A DNA stretch of 64,000 nt from assembly GCA_013289795.1 (NCBI GenBank), contig JABCZH010000009.1, forward strand, positions 124,001 to 188,000, read 5' to 3'. Shown here piece by piece: positions 55,651 to 63,811 of this stretch. Below the pieces are notes generated by a model, which did not search any database, was not told the origin of the DNA, and was given only the letters and a program-made list of their open reading frames with translations. Positions within the stretch are counted from its first letter, which is position 1. Each line of letters begins with the position of its first letter. A program made the translations under genes and the position numbers. This DNA is from Acidobacteriota bacterium (lineage in GTDB: Bacteria > Acidobacteriota > Terriglobia > Terriglobales > Acidobacteriaceae).

Positions 55651-56658
55651 GTGCACGAAACCGACACATCACGGCCGGAGTTGCAGGAGATTCTGGATAA
55701 GCCCATCCGCGATCTGGGCTTGAAAATTGAAGGCTCCCCGCTGGAGCGATTCGTGCAGCAGCTATACAAGGAACTCGATCAAAAGCGCCTGGTGAAGTTT
55801 CGCCCGGCGTGTTATCTCACCGATGAGTGGGGTTGTCCCTCGGGAGAACCGGTGATCGGCATTCCGTTCTATCTGGCCGACGCCAAGCTGGCACAGCTCG
55901 AAAAGGAAACCAACGATCTCGAGGACTCGCGAGAGACGATGATGTACCTGCGGCACGAAGCCGGTCACGCATTCAACTATGCGTATAAGCTGCATCGCAC
56001 GCCGGAGTGGAAGCAACTCTTTGGACCGTTCCGGCGTCCCTATCACGATAACTATCGCCCGGTCCCGTTCTCGCGAAATTATGTGCGCTATCTGGCTGGC
56101 TGGTACGCGCAGAAACATCCGGACGAAGATTTCGCCGAAACCTTTGCAGTCTGGCTGACCCCGCGCTCGGCATGGCGGAAACGTTATCGCGGCTGGGGCG
56201 CGCTGGCCAAGCTGCGCTACATGAATCGCATCGCGCGCGAGTTGGGACACACCGACCCGGTCCGCCGCCGTGGTGTGACCGATGTAACGGTCGACGAGAT
56301 GGAAATGACCGTTGCCGAGTTCTACCGGCGCAATGGCGAAGAAGTCGCGCTGGGAGACCTCGCGCTCGACACCGATCTGCGGGACATTTTTAACGTATCC
56401 AAGCGGCGCAAGCGCGCCGCTCCGGCGCAACAGTTTCTGCATCAGCACCGCAAGACGGTGGTGGACAAGGTGGCATATTGGACAGGGGCACAGCGGCCAC
56501 TGATCAAACAACTGGTGGAAATGATTGAGAAGCGAATCGGTGAGCTCAAGTTGTTCGCCGATCCGCAGCGTGAAGCGGAACACCTGATTCAAGTCACGGT
56601 GTATGCCACGGCCCTGGCCATGAATTACATGGCCAGGGGAAAGTTCGTGCACCCGTGA
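55651..56658 (+). CDS. putative zinc-binding metallopeptidase
   Basis: 335 residues, GTG start. The HExxH motif is HEAGH at residues 102-106 and the third ligand is Glu163 in DEDFAETFAVWL; this matches the putative zinc-binding metallopeptidase family, whose substrate is not known. No signal peptide, so cytosolic. A positively charged C-terminal region (RRKRAAPAQQ) and a four-helix-like end follow. It precedes an ATP-grasp gene by 16 bases, and a two-gene unit is likely. Confidence 0.85.
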   Translation: MHETDTSRPELQEILDKPIRDLGLKIEGSPLERFVQQLYKELDQKRLVKFRPACYLTDEWGCPSGEPVIGIPFYLADAKLAQLEKETNDLEDSRETMMYLRHEAGHAFNYAYKLHRTPEWKQLFGPFRRPYHDNYRPVPFSRNYVRYLAGWYAQKHPDEDFAETFAVWLTPRSAWRKRYRGWGALAKLRYMNRIARELGHTDPVRRRGVTDVTVDEMEMTVAEFYRRNGEEVALGDLALDTDLRDIFNVSKRRKRAAPAQQFLHQHRKTVVDKVAYWTGAQRPLIKQLVEMIEKRIGELKLFADPQREAEHLIQVTVYATALAMNYMARGKFVHP

Positions 56659-56674
56659 GAAGCTGGGGGCCAAA

Positions 56675-57757
56675 ATGACCGGCGCAAAGCTGAAAGTTGC
56701 GGTGCTGTACGACGTCTGGGAAGACGAAGCAGCCGCGGCCGAAGCGGCCGAGGAGAAGGCATCCTCAAAGAAGAAAAAGAAGAAGAAAAAACCGCAGAGC
56801 AAGAGCAAGCGAGAGAAAGAAGACCGCGAAGAGATCTTCGAAGCGCTGGAAAAACTGGGACATGAACCGTTTTATCAAGTCCTGGATGGGACCCAACCCT
56901 GTCTCACAGCCTTGGCCAAGTGTGGATCCGACCTGGTGTTCAATCTGACGGAAGCCTTTGCCGGCGACGACACCAAAGAGATGAATGTCGCCGCCTACAT
57001 GGACCTGCTGGGGATCCGCTACACCGGCGGCGGACCGCATGCGCATTTTCTGGCTCAGGACAAAGCGACAGCCAAGAAAATGTTTGCGTTTCACGGCATC
57101 AAGACGCCTTTCTTTGCAACCGCCTACCGTGGACGCATCGAACATGCGCACGATGTATCGTTCCCGCTGATCGTGAAGCCGCTGTGGGAGGACGGGTCGA
57201 TCGGCATCGATGCGGAATCCGTGGTGAGCAGCGTAAAAGAGCTGATGGAGCGGGTGGAGTACATCCAGAATGAGTTTGATTCGCCGGCGCTGATCGAGGA
57301 ATACATTGAAGGCCGCGAAATGTACGTGGGAGTTCTGGGCAGCTATGAGAAGGCTCAGGCGCTGCCGCTGGTGGAGTTGGATTTGTCGCGGCTGCCGGAA
57401 GGCACTCCGAAGATTGCCAGCTACGATGTGAAATTCGAGAAAGACACCCAGGCACACAAGCTGACTAAATCCTATCTAGTCGACGACCTGGATGAGAAGA
57501 CCACCGCCCGTGTGCAGGAAGTTGGCCTCGCTGCCTACCAGGCGGTCAAGTTGCGCGACTACGGGCGCATCGACATGCGGCTGACGCCGAAGGGCGAGGT
57601 TTACGTGATTGAGGCCAATCCAAACCCGTGGCTATCGAGTAAGCAGGAGTTCGCCATGGCAGCCAAAGCGTCGGGGCGCTCGTACACCGATCTCATCGGC
57701 GAGATTGTGGAACTGGCAATGGCGAGATATGCCGCGAACACCGAGAATGCGACCTAG
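56675..57757 (+). CDS. D-alanine-D-alanine-ligase-like ATP-grasp protein with Lys-rich insertion
   Basis: 360 residues. The N-terminal domain VAVLYDVWEDE is followed by an unusual 30-residue insertion rich in Ala, Glu and then Lys (about residues 16-47, including eight lysines in a row). Substrate lid, ATP-grasp fold (FPLIVKPLWEDGSIGID, ALIEEYIEGREMYVGVLG) and metal site (GRIDMRLTPKGEVYVIEANPNPW) are intact. It should join a carboxylate to an amine using ATP. Whether it is a true D-Ala ligase is doubtful because of its partner peptidase and C-terminal context. Confidence 0.85.
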   Translation: MTGAKLKVAVLYDVWEDEAAAAEAAEEKASSKKKKKKKKPQSKSKREKEDREEIFEALEKLGHEPFYQVLDGTQPCLTALAKCGSDLVFNLTEAFAGDDTKEMNVAAYMDLLGIRYTGGGPHAHFLAQDKATAKKMFAFHGIKTPFFATAYRGRIEHAHDVSFPLIVKPLWEDGSIGIDAESVVSSVKELMERVEYIQNEFDSPALIEEYIEGREMYVGVLGSYEKAQALPLVELDLSRLPEGTPKIASYDVKFEKDTQAHKLTKSYLVDDLDEKTTARVQEVGLAAYQAVKLRDYGRIDMRLTPKGEVYVIEANPNPWLSSKQEFAMAAKASGRSYTDLIGEIVELAMARYAANTENAT

Positions 57758-58067
57758 GCAGACCTTTGCAGATGCGCTGGGAACGTCACCGCGCGCTTCT
57801 TAATCAACTCCGCAATCCGATGTTTCACGTAGCCATCCTCGGTGAGGTGCGCCGAAGCGCTGTCTTCCAACTTGTGCAGCACCATCCGATCAATGGGACG
57901 GCGACTGGCGAAATCCGGGTCCATGGTTGAGCAGAATCTGCAATCACGGCCGCTGCGGCTATCGGTGTGCTCGGCCTGGCGATGAAAAAGATCCATTGGG
58001 GGCTGGTCTCCTTGGATATCTACGGCACATGGAAAGAGCCATATATACATGAAGGGGGGAGAGATGA
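57758..58067. other. about 310 bases without a convincing gene, left flank of the transposon
   Basis: Only a minus-strand frame (57754-58098) covers it, and its start lies inside the terminal repeat of the transposon. The second half (RMVLHKLEDSASAHLTEDGY...) is somewhat protein-like and might be a remnant, but frame joining across the insertion gives no recognisable sequence. Confidence 0.5.
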
Positions 58068-58076
58068 GCAACTTGA
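58068..58076. repeat. left target-site duplication
   Basis: GCAACTTGA, identical to 60207-60215 on the other side of the element. Confidence 0.85.
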
Positions 58077-58100
58077 GGTAATTATCCCTTGTCACCAAGG
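58077..58100. repeat. left terminal inverted repeat
   Basis: Starts GGTAATTATCCCTTG and matches the complement of 60183-60206 at 23 of 24 bases (T against A at position 16). Confidence 0.88.
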
Positions 58101-58245
58101 ACGTACAAAAATCGGGCCGGGAACCAGCGAAAACACTAGGGAGAACCCAAAGTCACAGGTTGTGGAAAAGTGGGGAGTAATCTAGCGATTTTTGAGCCAG
58201 CATGATAGTCATGGAGCGTGGACGAAAGCAAAAATCAGGGTTGTC

Positions 58246-58563
58246 TTAGTTTAGTGGGCCTTTTGGAATCCATTCTTTCAGAAGCCGCAATGCCTCGCCT
58301 TGGTCTGAAGCAAGCATATCGACTATCTGAGGAAGTTTGGCCAGAAGGGCTTGATACGATTCTCGGCTCGCAGCATTTATCCTCGGCATCATCGTCGGTC
58401 GCGCCTTCGCTACGATGTCTTCCGTCTCCGTCTCGTTAAAACCTTTAGCCTTACAGGCAGCGGCAAAAAGTGTTTGGTAAAGCATTAACTCGCGCTGCAA
58501 GACTTCGGCTGTGTCAACGAATGCTTCCAGAAGCTTAGTGAGTGTGTCCTTGTCGATCTCCAT
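58246..58563 (-). CDS. transposon passenger: hypothetical helical protein
   Basis: 105 residues, ATG 58563. Soluble, mostly alpha-helical, Ala/Leu/Glu-rich (MEIDKDTLTKLLEAFVDTAEVLQREL). Not recognised. It lies 11 bases behind the SieB-like gene, so probably co-expressed with it, and could be its partner. Confidence 0.65.
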   Translation of the reverse strand: MEIDKDTLTKLLEAFVDTAEVLQRELMLYQTLFAAACKAKGFNETETEDIVAKARPTMMPRINAASRESYQALLAKLPQIVDMLASDQGEALRLLKEWIPKGPLN

Positions 58564-58574
58564 AACGCCGCGAA

Positions 58575-59090
58575 TTATACGCTCACTCCTTCGCCTGAAA
58601 TGATTTCGTTGTCAATGGAATAAAGACGGGGGTGCTTTCTGAAATAACGAAATGCCCACGATTTGATCGTGAAAAAAGAATCGCCGCGTTTTACTTTGAG
58701 ATTATTCGTATTTGGGACTTCCGCTACTTCGAGCACCCCGAGTCGCACTAACGCGACAGCAGCGGGCGCACTGGAAATGAGTCCAGTGGTTCTCTGATTC
58801 CATTTCATAAAAGAGAGGATCACGCGCCTCTCATCTCCAGGTAAGTCTTGAAAATGTCGAAGCAGAGAAATTCTACGAGCAAACCATTGTAGGACTATTC
58901 CTAAGAGATAAGATGCGGCAAAGATGAAGCAGCCCCACTCCATCGTCCTATGCGCTTTAATCCAGACATCGGTATCCGAGTAAGGGGCAAAGAGAGCGAT
59001 GGCCGAGAGCAAGACAACCGAAACCATGAGCTTCCACGGATTCTTGAAAATTCCTAATACCGTTTGTAGTAATTGAATCCAAGGATTCAT
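58575..59090 (-). CDS. transposon passenger: SieB-like superinfection exclusion protein
   Basis: 171 residues, ATG 59090 with GCGGGA upstream. Two transmembrane helices (about residues 20-37 and 52-70) are followed by a basic soluble domain with FFTIKSWAFRYFRKHPRLY. The helix arrangement, the size, and this I..WA..Y..KHP ending resemble SieB of lambdoid phages, which blocks superinfection by other phages. The match is by eye and partial. Part of the IS1595-type element. Confidence 0.55.
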   Translation of the reverse strand: MNPWIQLLQTVLGIFKNPWKLMVSVVLLSAIALFAPYSDTDVWIKAHRTMEWGCFIFAASYLLGIVLQWFARRISLLRHFQDLPGDERRVILSFMKWNQRTTGLISSAPAAVALVRLGVLEVAEVPNTNNLKVKRGDSFFTIKSWAFRYFRKHPRLYSIDNEIISGEGVSV

Positions 59091-59097
59091 TCCCGCT

Positions 59098-59125
59098 TTG
59101 ACCGCGGGCGAACTCCTGCTATGAT
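59098..59125 (+). promoter_or_regulatory. strong candidate promoter inside the transposon, directed into the transposase 3' end
   Basis: TTGACC at 59098-59103 and TATGAT at 59120-59125, spaced 16 bases, with an extended -10 (TGC before TATGAT). It points rightward, away from the SieB-like gene and toward the end of the leftward transposase gene. Confidence 0.5.
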
Positions 59126-59159
59126 TCGCTTGGAGTCGCCCGACGCCTCCACTTGTGAA

Positions 59160-59366
59160 ATGGCTCCTCGCTCCAAACCGTCCAAGGCAGTGAGCGAACA
59201 GCCTCCATTCACCGAGTCAGATTTTTTTACTCTTGTAAAGCGGGCGTGCGAGACACCATCTCGCTCGCCCGTTCCAACAAAGCGCAGAAAATCAGGTTCC
59301 CGGAGTCCCGTCGGTTATACCGGAAAGAGTACTCGTCCAAGTAGGACTGCAAATATTTCTGACTGA
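59160..59366 (+). CDS. possible small protein overlapping the transposase 3' end
   Basis: 68 residues from ATG 59160, 34 bases behind the promoter at 59098. The first ~35 residues (MAPRSKPSKAVSEQPPFTESDFFTLV) look like a real N-terminus, while the rest is antisense to the transposase gene and of low complexity. Short proteins with a similar FTE-DF motif occur by IS1595 elements in my recollection. Could be an antisense RNA only. Confidence 0.3.
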   Translation: MAPRSKPSKAVSEQPPFTESDFFTLVKRACETPSRSPVPTKRRKSGSRSPVGYTGKSTRPSRTANISD

Positions 59367-60159
59367 CGGAGTGGTACACGCCGCCGATTCCACGCTTCAC
59401 CAAACTCCAGAATCCTTCGATGGTGTTGGTGTGCACGTCACCAGAGACGTAGATTTTCGCGCTGTGATTGATGCGCCGATGCAGGTATCCCATGCCTTCG
59501 ACTTGCGGCAGTTGCGTGTAGATCGCGGCTTCGTCGGTGAAGATCATGGTTTCTGGCAGCACGCATTCCTTGACCAGTTCGGTCGCGGTCGCTCTCGTTA
59601 GATCGTTGGTTGCTCGGGCCATAATCTTGCCCTTGCGCTCCACGATGCCGAATACCGAACTGAGTTTGTTCAGATCGCCGCGCAGTCGTCTGCCGGATTC
59701 ATTCTTCCGCCGTCCGCCTTGATACATCTCATCCATTTCGACTTCCCCGCCGAGCTTCACCGATTCCCCCATGAGCTTGCGGATTTGATGGAACATGCGC
59801 CACGCGGTTTTGTAAGTGACGCCTGTCTCGCGTTGTATCTGCTTCGCGGAGATTCCGCAACGAGTGGAACCCATGAGGTACATAGCGTAGAACCACAAGC
59901 GCAGCGACGTGCTGGTTTTCTCGAAGATAGTTCCGGCGAGCGGGAAGATGTGATTGCCGCACTCGGCGCAAGCATAGGCCGTGCGTCCCTTGACGCGGTA
60001 GTGCTTGCGTGGCGCGTCGCACTTCTCACAGAAGGTGACGCCGCCGGGGAAGCGTTGCTCCTTGATCTGCTCTAAGCAGGCGTCGTCATCGGGGAAACGG
60101 CGGTGGAATTGCTCAACGGTGTAGCGGAGTTCCTTGGGAATGGTCTGTCGGCGGTTCAT
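59227..60159 (-). CDS. IS1595-family (ISXO2-like) transposase
   Basis: 310 residues. N-terminal zinc ribbon (CEKC...CAECG), helix-turn-helix (SAKQIQRETGVTYKTAWRMF) and DDE-type catalytic domain: Asp in EVEMDEMYQGG, Asp in MIFTDEAAIY and Glu in HTNTIEGFWSLVKRG. The C-terminus (SYLDEYSFRYNRR) is typical of the family. Intact, so potentially active. ATG start 60159, 48 bases inside the right terminal repeat. Confidence 0.93.
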   Translation of the reverse strand: MNRRQTIPKELRYTVEQFHRRFPDDDACLEQIKEQRFPGGVTFCEKCDAPRKHYRVKGRTAYACAECGNHIFPLAGTIFEKTSTSLRLWFYAMYLMGSTRCGISAKQIQRETGVTYKTAWRMFHQIRKLMGESVKLGGEVEMDEMYQGGRRKNESGRRLRGDLNKLSSVFGIVERKGKIMARATNDLTRATATELVKECVLPETMIFTDEAAIYTQLPQVEGMGYLHRRINHSAKIYVSGDVHTNTIEGFWSLVKRGIGGVYHSVSQKYLQSYLDEYSFRYNRRDSGNLIFCALLERASEMVSRTPALQE

Positions 60160-60182
60160 GCAAACAGTATGCCATTTGTTCT

Positions 60183-60206
60183 CCTTGGTGTCAAGGGATA
60201 ATTACC
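60183..60206. repeat. right terminal inverted repeat
   Basis: Ends GGGATAATTACC, complement of the left repeat with one mismatch. Confidence 0.88.
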
Positions 60207-60215
60207 GCAACTTGA
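60207..60215. repeat. right target-site duplication
   Basis: GCAACTTGA, second copy of 58068-58076. Confidence 0.85.
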
Positions 60216-60416
60216 TGACTTGTGGAACCCTGTGGAAAAGCTTGCCGCTCCCTTTTCCTTGCTCCGCCGATTGTGCGGACCCGTACAGGTCATCCCAGTA
60301 ACGAACAACAAACAGCGGCCAACAGCGCAGTTTGTCTATTGTTATCAAACGGTTACCGGCGGTCGCGTGGCAGAAGAATTGCCGGACAACACTGGGTGTC
60401 GTCCAAGGAGTGAAGG

Positions 60417-62876
60417 ATGCACTCGCTCACGCAGGACTTTCGCTACGGGTTGCGGGTTTTGGCAAAGGCGCCGGGATTCGCCGCAGTCGCGGTCGTGACT
60501 CTGGCACTGGGAATTGGCGCAAACACAGCAATCTTCAGCATTGTGAACACGGTGTTGCTGCGTCCCTTGCCCTTTCAAGATTCGCAACGGCTGGTGTCTC
60601 TAGGGAATTTCGATACCCGGCGCACTCCCGCGATTCCGCAGGGAGCCGTGTCCTATCCCGACGCCATGGATGTCCGGGCTCGTAATCATTCTTTCCAGGA
60701 AGTATCTGTCTATAACGACAACGACTCTACCTTGACCGGGATCGGCGAACCGCTGCACGTGAACATTGAAAACGTGTCGGCCAACACCTTCCGCTTGCTG
60801 GGAACACAGCCCTCAGTGGGCCGCGTTTTTCTGGATTCAGAAGACGCCCCCGGCCATCACGTGGTCATCCTAAGTGACAGCTTTTGGCGGACCCATTTCA
60901 ATGCCGACCGCAATATAATCGGACGAGCCGTGAATCTCACTGGCCGGGCCTATACCGTGGTGGGAGTGATGCCGCCGGGCTTCCAGTTCCCGGTACGGGC
61001 GGAAGCGCGTGACCTTTGGCTGACGTTCTCGCGCCAGTCCGAGGTTGACGATCCCACAGACAAGCCCCTCACCGAGCAACGTGGCAACCATTCCCTGACC
61101 ATGATCGCGCGGCTCAAACCAGAAGTCACACTGGCCCAAGCCAATGCTGATTTGGCTTCCATTTCGCATGCTTTGTCGGCGGAGTATCCGGCCAGCAATT
61201 CGTATGAGGGCATGGGGGCTAGATCGGAACTCGATTCTGTTGTCGGGGACACTCAAGAACCGCTGTTGATTCTTTTTGGAGCCGTGGGTTTGGTGCTGCT
61301 CATTGCTTGCGCCAACGTCGCCAATTTAATGTTGGCGCGCAGTATGACCAGGGCACGTGAGATTGCCATTCGCGCCGCCCTGGGGGCGAGCCGAGGCAGC
61401 ATTGTGCGCCAGTTGATTGCGGAATCGTTGCTGCTTTCACTCACCGGCGCGGTGCTTGGAGTGGGCGCGGCGGCATGGGCGCTCTCGGCCATCTTGCGGT
61501 TTTATCCAACCAATTTACCGCGGGCAGCAGAAATTGCAATCGACTATCGCGTTCTGCTATTCACGGTGGGACTAGCGATCGTGACCGGCATTGTGTTTGG
61601 CCTGGTGCCCGCTTTGCAGGTTTCGAAACCAAACCTGACCGATGCCATACGCGAAGGTGGACGCGGCACCACAGCCGGGGCAGCCAATAACCGGCTGCGT
61701 TCCGGGTTGGTGATCGCGGAGACGGCGCTGGGCATCGTGCTGCTCGCGGGTGCCGGTCTGCTCATCCGCAGCCTGAATCGTTTAGCTCATACCGATCTGG
61801 GGTTCAATCCGGAACACGTGCTGACCGCCACATTCGATCTCTCCGAGACCCGCTACAATCCCGATCAGCAAGATCAGTTTATCCGCGAGTTGTTCACCCG
61901 CATTCGAGCATTGCCGGGAGTCGCCAGCGCGGCGGGCGCGATGCCACTGCCGCTCTACGATGATCGCTGGAGCGTTTCTTTCAACCTGCTTGATCATCCA
62001 GTTCCCGAGGCCAACCAACCCAACGCCGGTATTTATAACGTCGTGCCGGGTTTCTTTGAAACCATGCAGATCCCGCTGCTGCGTGGCCGCACTTTCGATG
62101 AGCGCGACCAGCGTAACTCGACGCCCGTCATGATCGTCACCCAGGAATTTGTGAAGAAGTTCTTTCCCAACGAGGACCCCATCGGCAAGCGAGTTGAAAT
62201 TGGCGCCGGAGAAGGCACTGCCCGGGCGCGGTACAAGACCAGGGAGATTATCGGCGTAGTCGGCGATATCCGAACCAGCAAAGTCAGCGCTGCCCCGCCA
62301 CCCGCGTACTACGTTCCGCTGCCGCAGCTCATGTGGGGACCGCCGATCATGGTAATTCGTTCGGCAATGGCTCCTGGGGCAGTGGAGACCGAGGTACGCA
62401 AGCTGCTGGCCGCAATGGATCCCGACGCACCACTCTACAAAGTGCAGACGATGGAAGACTACCTGGCGCTCGACCTCGGCCGGGCCCGCTTCCAAACTAT
62501 GTTGCTGGGTTTGTTTGCAGGAATTGCGTTGCTGCTCACCGCCGTCGGCTTGTATGGAGTGATGAGCTTCAGCGTATTGCAACGCACCCACGAAATCGGT
62601 ATCCGCGTGGCCCTGGGAGCGGGCCGGGCCAACGTGTTGCGCATGGTGCTCAGCAAAAGCCTGGCTCTCACGGGCATCGGCTTGGCGATCGGAATGATCG
62701 GCGCCAGCATGCTCACCCGACTGCTGGCGAACTTGCTGTACGAAGTAAAGCCAACCGACCCGGCGACGCTGCTGGCAGTTTCGGTCGTGCTAATAGCCGT
62801 GAGTGCGCTCGCCAGCTACATCCCGGCGCGCCGGGCGGCAAAGGTAGATCCCATGGTGGCGTTGCGGTATGAGTAG
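60417..62876 (+). CDS. acidobacterial duplicated orphan permease (ADOP), ABC permease
   Basis: 819 residues. The opening [47 protein letters not shown] is the ADOP signature. Two MacB-type periplasmic domains alternate with two FtsX permease modules of four helices each; the first FtsX block is around 280-415 and the second is near the end ([31 protein letters not shown]). No ATPase gene is next to it, as usual in these orphan permeases. Likely exports a peptide or lipid. AAGG ribosome-binding site. Strong taxonomic pointer. Confidence 0.94.
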   Translation: MHSLTQDFRYGLRVLAKAPGFAAVAVVTLALGIGANTAIFSIVNTVLLRPLPFQDSQRLVSLGNFDTRRTPAIPQGAVSYPDAMDVRARNHSFQEVSVYNDNDSTLTGIGEPLHVNIENVSANTFRLLGTQPSVGRVFLDSEDAPGHHVVILSDSFWRTHFNADRNIIGRAVNLTGRAYTVVGVMPPGFQFPVRAEARDLWLTFSRQSEVDDPTDKPLTEQRGNHSLTMIARLKPEVTLAQANADLASISHALSAEYPASNSYEGMGARSELDSVVGDTQEPLLILFGAVGLVLLIACANVANLMLARSMTRAREIAIRAALGASRGSIVRQLIAESLLLSLTGAVLGVGAAAWALSAILRFYPTNLPRAAEIAIDYRVLLFTVGLAIVTGIVFGLVPALQVSKPNLTDAIREGGRGTTAGAANNRLRSGLVIAETALGIVLLAGAGLLIRSLNRLAHTDLGFNPEHVLTATFDLSETRYNPDQQDQFIRELFTRIRALPGVASAAGAMPLPLYDDRWSVSFNLLDHPVPEANQPNAGIYNVVPGFFETMQIPLLRGRTFDERDQRNSTPVMIVTQEFVKKFFPNEDPIGKRVEIGAGEGTARARYKTREIIGVVGDIRTSKVSAAPPPAYYVPLPQLMWGPPIMVIRSAMAPGAVETEVRKLLAAMDPDAPLYKVQTMEDYLALDLGRARFQTMLLGLFAGIALLLTAVGLYGVMSFSVLQRTHEIGIRVALGAGRANVLRMVLSKSLALTGIGLAIGMIGASMLTRLLANLLYEVKPTDPATLLAVSVVLIAVSALASYIPARRAAKVDPMVALRYE

Positions 62877-62890
62877 CGGCTAAACCAACA

Positions 62891-62936
62891 CCTTTAAACG
62901 CAAAGGTCGCAAAGAACTGCCGCGGAGATCGCAAAG
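62891..62936. repeat. second copy (half) of the CGCAAAG-type intergenic repeat
   Basis: CCTTTAAACGCAAAGGTCGCAAAG...GATCGCAAAG, close to the right arm of the repeat at 51978-52066. It lies between the ADOP gene and purU, which converge. Confidence 0.6.
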
Positions 62937-62956
62937 CAAATCCCATATGTGCGACC

Positions 62957-63811
62957 TTAGTTGAACACCACCGTCTTATTCCCATAAAGCAGAACGCGAT
63001 TCTCAATGTGCCAGCGCACGCCGCGCGAAAGCACAACTTTCTCCAGGTCGCGGCCTTTCTGCAGCAAATCATCCAGCGAATCGCGGTGTGAGATGCGGAT
63101 GACGTCCTGCTCGATGATCGGCCCGTCGTCGAGCACTTCCGTCACATAGTGACTGGTCGCGCCGATCAGTTTCACGCCTCGCGTGAAGGCCTGGTGGTAG
63201 GGCTTGGCACCGACAAAGGCCGGCAGAAACGAATGATGGATATTGATGATGCGCTGCGGAAAACGCTGCACGAAATCGTTGGACAGGACTTGCATGTAGC
63301 GCGCGAGCACCAGGAAGTCAAAGTTGTTTTGCGTGATGAGGTCGAGGATCCGGCTCTCAGCTTCGGCTTTGTTGTCTTTGGTGACCGGAACGACGACAAA
63401 CGGCACGCGGTAAAACTCGGCAATCGGCTGATTGTCGGGATGATTCGAGATGATTAGCGGAATGTCGCATACCAGTTCGCCGCTCTTGTGGCGATACAGC
63501 AAATCCACCAGGCAATGATCGTACTTGGAGACGAGAATGATCATCCGCGGACGGTAATCCGAGCGCGCCAGGCGCCACTGCATCTCGAACTTCTCAGCTA
63601 TGGGAGAAAAGTGCTTGGAGAAGTCGGCGAGAGGAATATCGAAGTTCGCAGGATCGAATTCCACCCGCATAAGGAAAAGATTCGAACCTTCGTCGGCATG
63701 CTCGTCAGCGTGAAGAATGTTGCCGTCGTGGCGAAAGACAAAATCAGAGATAGCAGCGACCAACCCTTTGCGGTCCGGGCAGGAAAGGAGCAGGATGGCG
63801 GAGGGTTTCAC
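62957..63811 (-). CDS. purU: formyltetrahydrofolate deformylase
   Basis: 284 residues with a GTG start overlapping the TGA of the upstream gene. N-terminal ACT domain (ILLLSCPDRKGLVAAISDFV) and C-terminal formyltransferase fold with the catalytic Asn and His in INIHHSFLPAFVGA and Asp in EVLDDGPIIEQD. Hydrolyses 10-formyl-THF to THF and formate, feeding purine synthesis. Confidence 0.95.
   Translation of the reverse strand: MKPSAILLLSCPDRKGLVAAISDFVFRHDGNILHADEHADEGSNLFLMRVEFDPANFDIPLADFSKHFSPIAEKFEMQWRLARSDYRPRMIILVSKYDHCLVDLLYRHKSGELVCDIPLIISNHPDNQPIAEFYRVPFVVVPVTKDNKAEAESRILDLITQNNFDFLVLARYMQVLSNDFVQRFPQRIINIHHSFLPAFVGAKPYHQAFTRGVKLIGATSHYVTEVLDDGPIIEQDVIRISHRDSLDDLLQKGRDLEKVVLSRGVRWHIENRVLLYGNKTVVFN

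Larger units (their letters stand above)
58077..60206. mobile_element. complete IS1595-family transposon with passenger genes
   Basis: 2130 bases bounded by 24-bp terminal inverted repeats (one mismatch) and a 9-bp direct repeat GCAACTTGA. Contains an IS1595/ISXO2-like transposase near the right end and two passenger genes on the same strand: a SieB-like membrane protein and a 105-residue protein. An internal rightward promoter points at the transposase's 3' end. Family usually gives 8-bp duplications, so the ninth matching base could be chance. Confidence 0.9.

Noticed and set aside
57754-58098. minus-strand frame next to the transposon
   Set aside because: Its start is inside the terminal repeat, and restoring the pre-insertion sequence across the target duplication yields an unfamiliar peptide. 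Could be a remnant but not supported.
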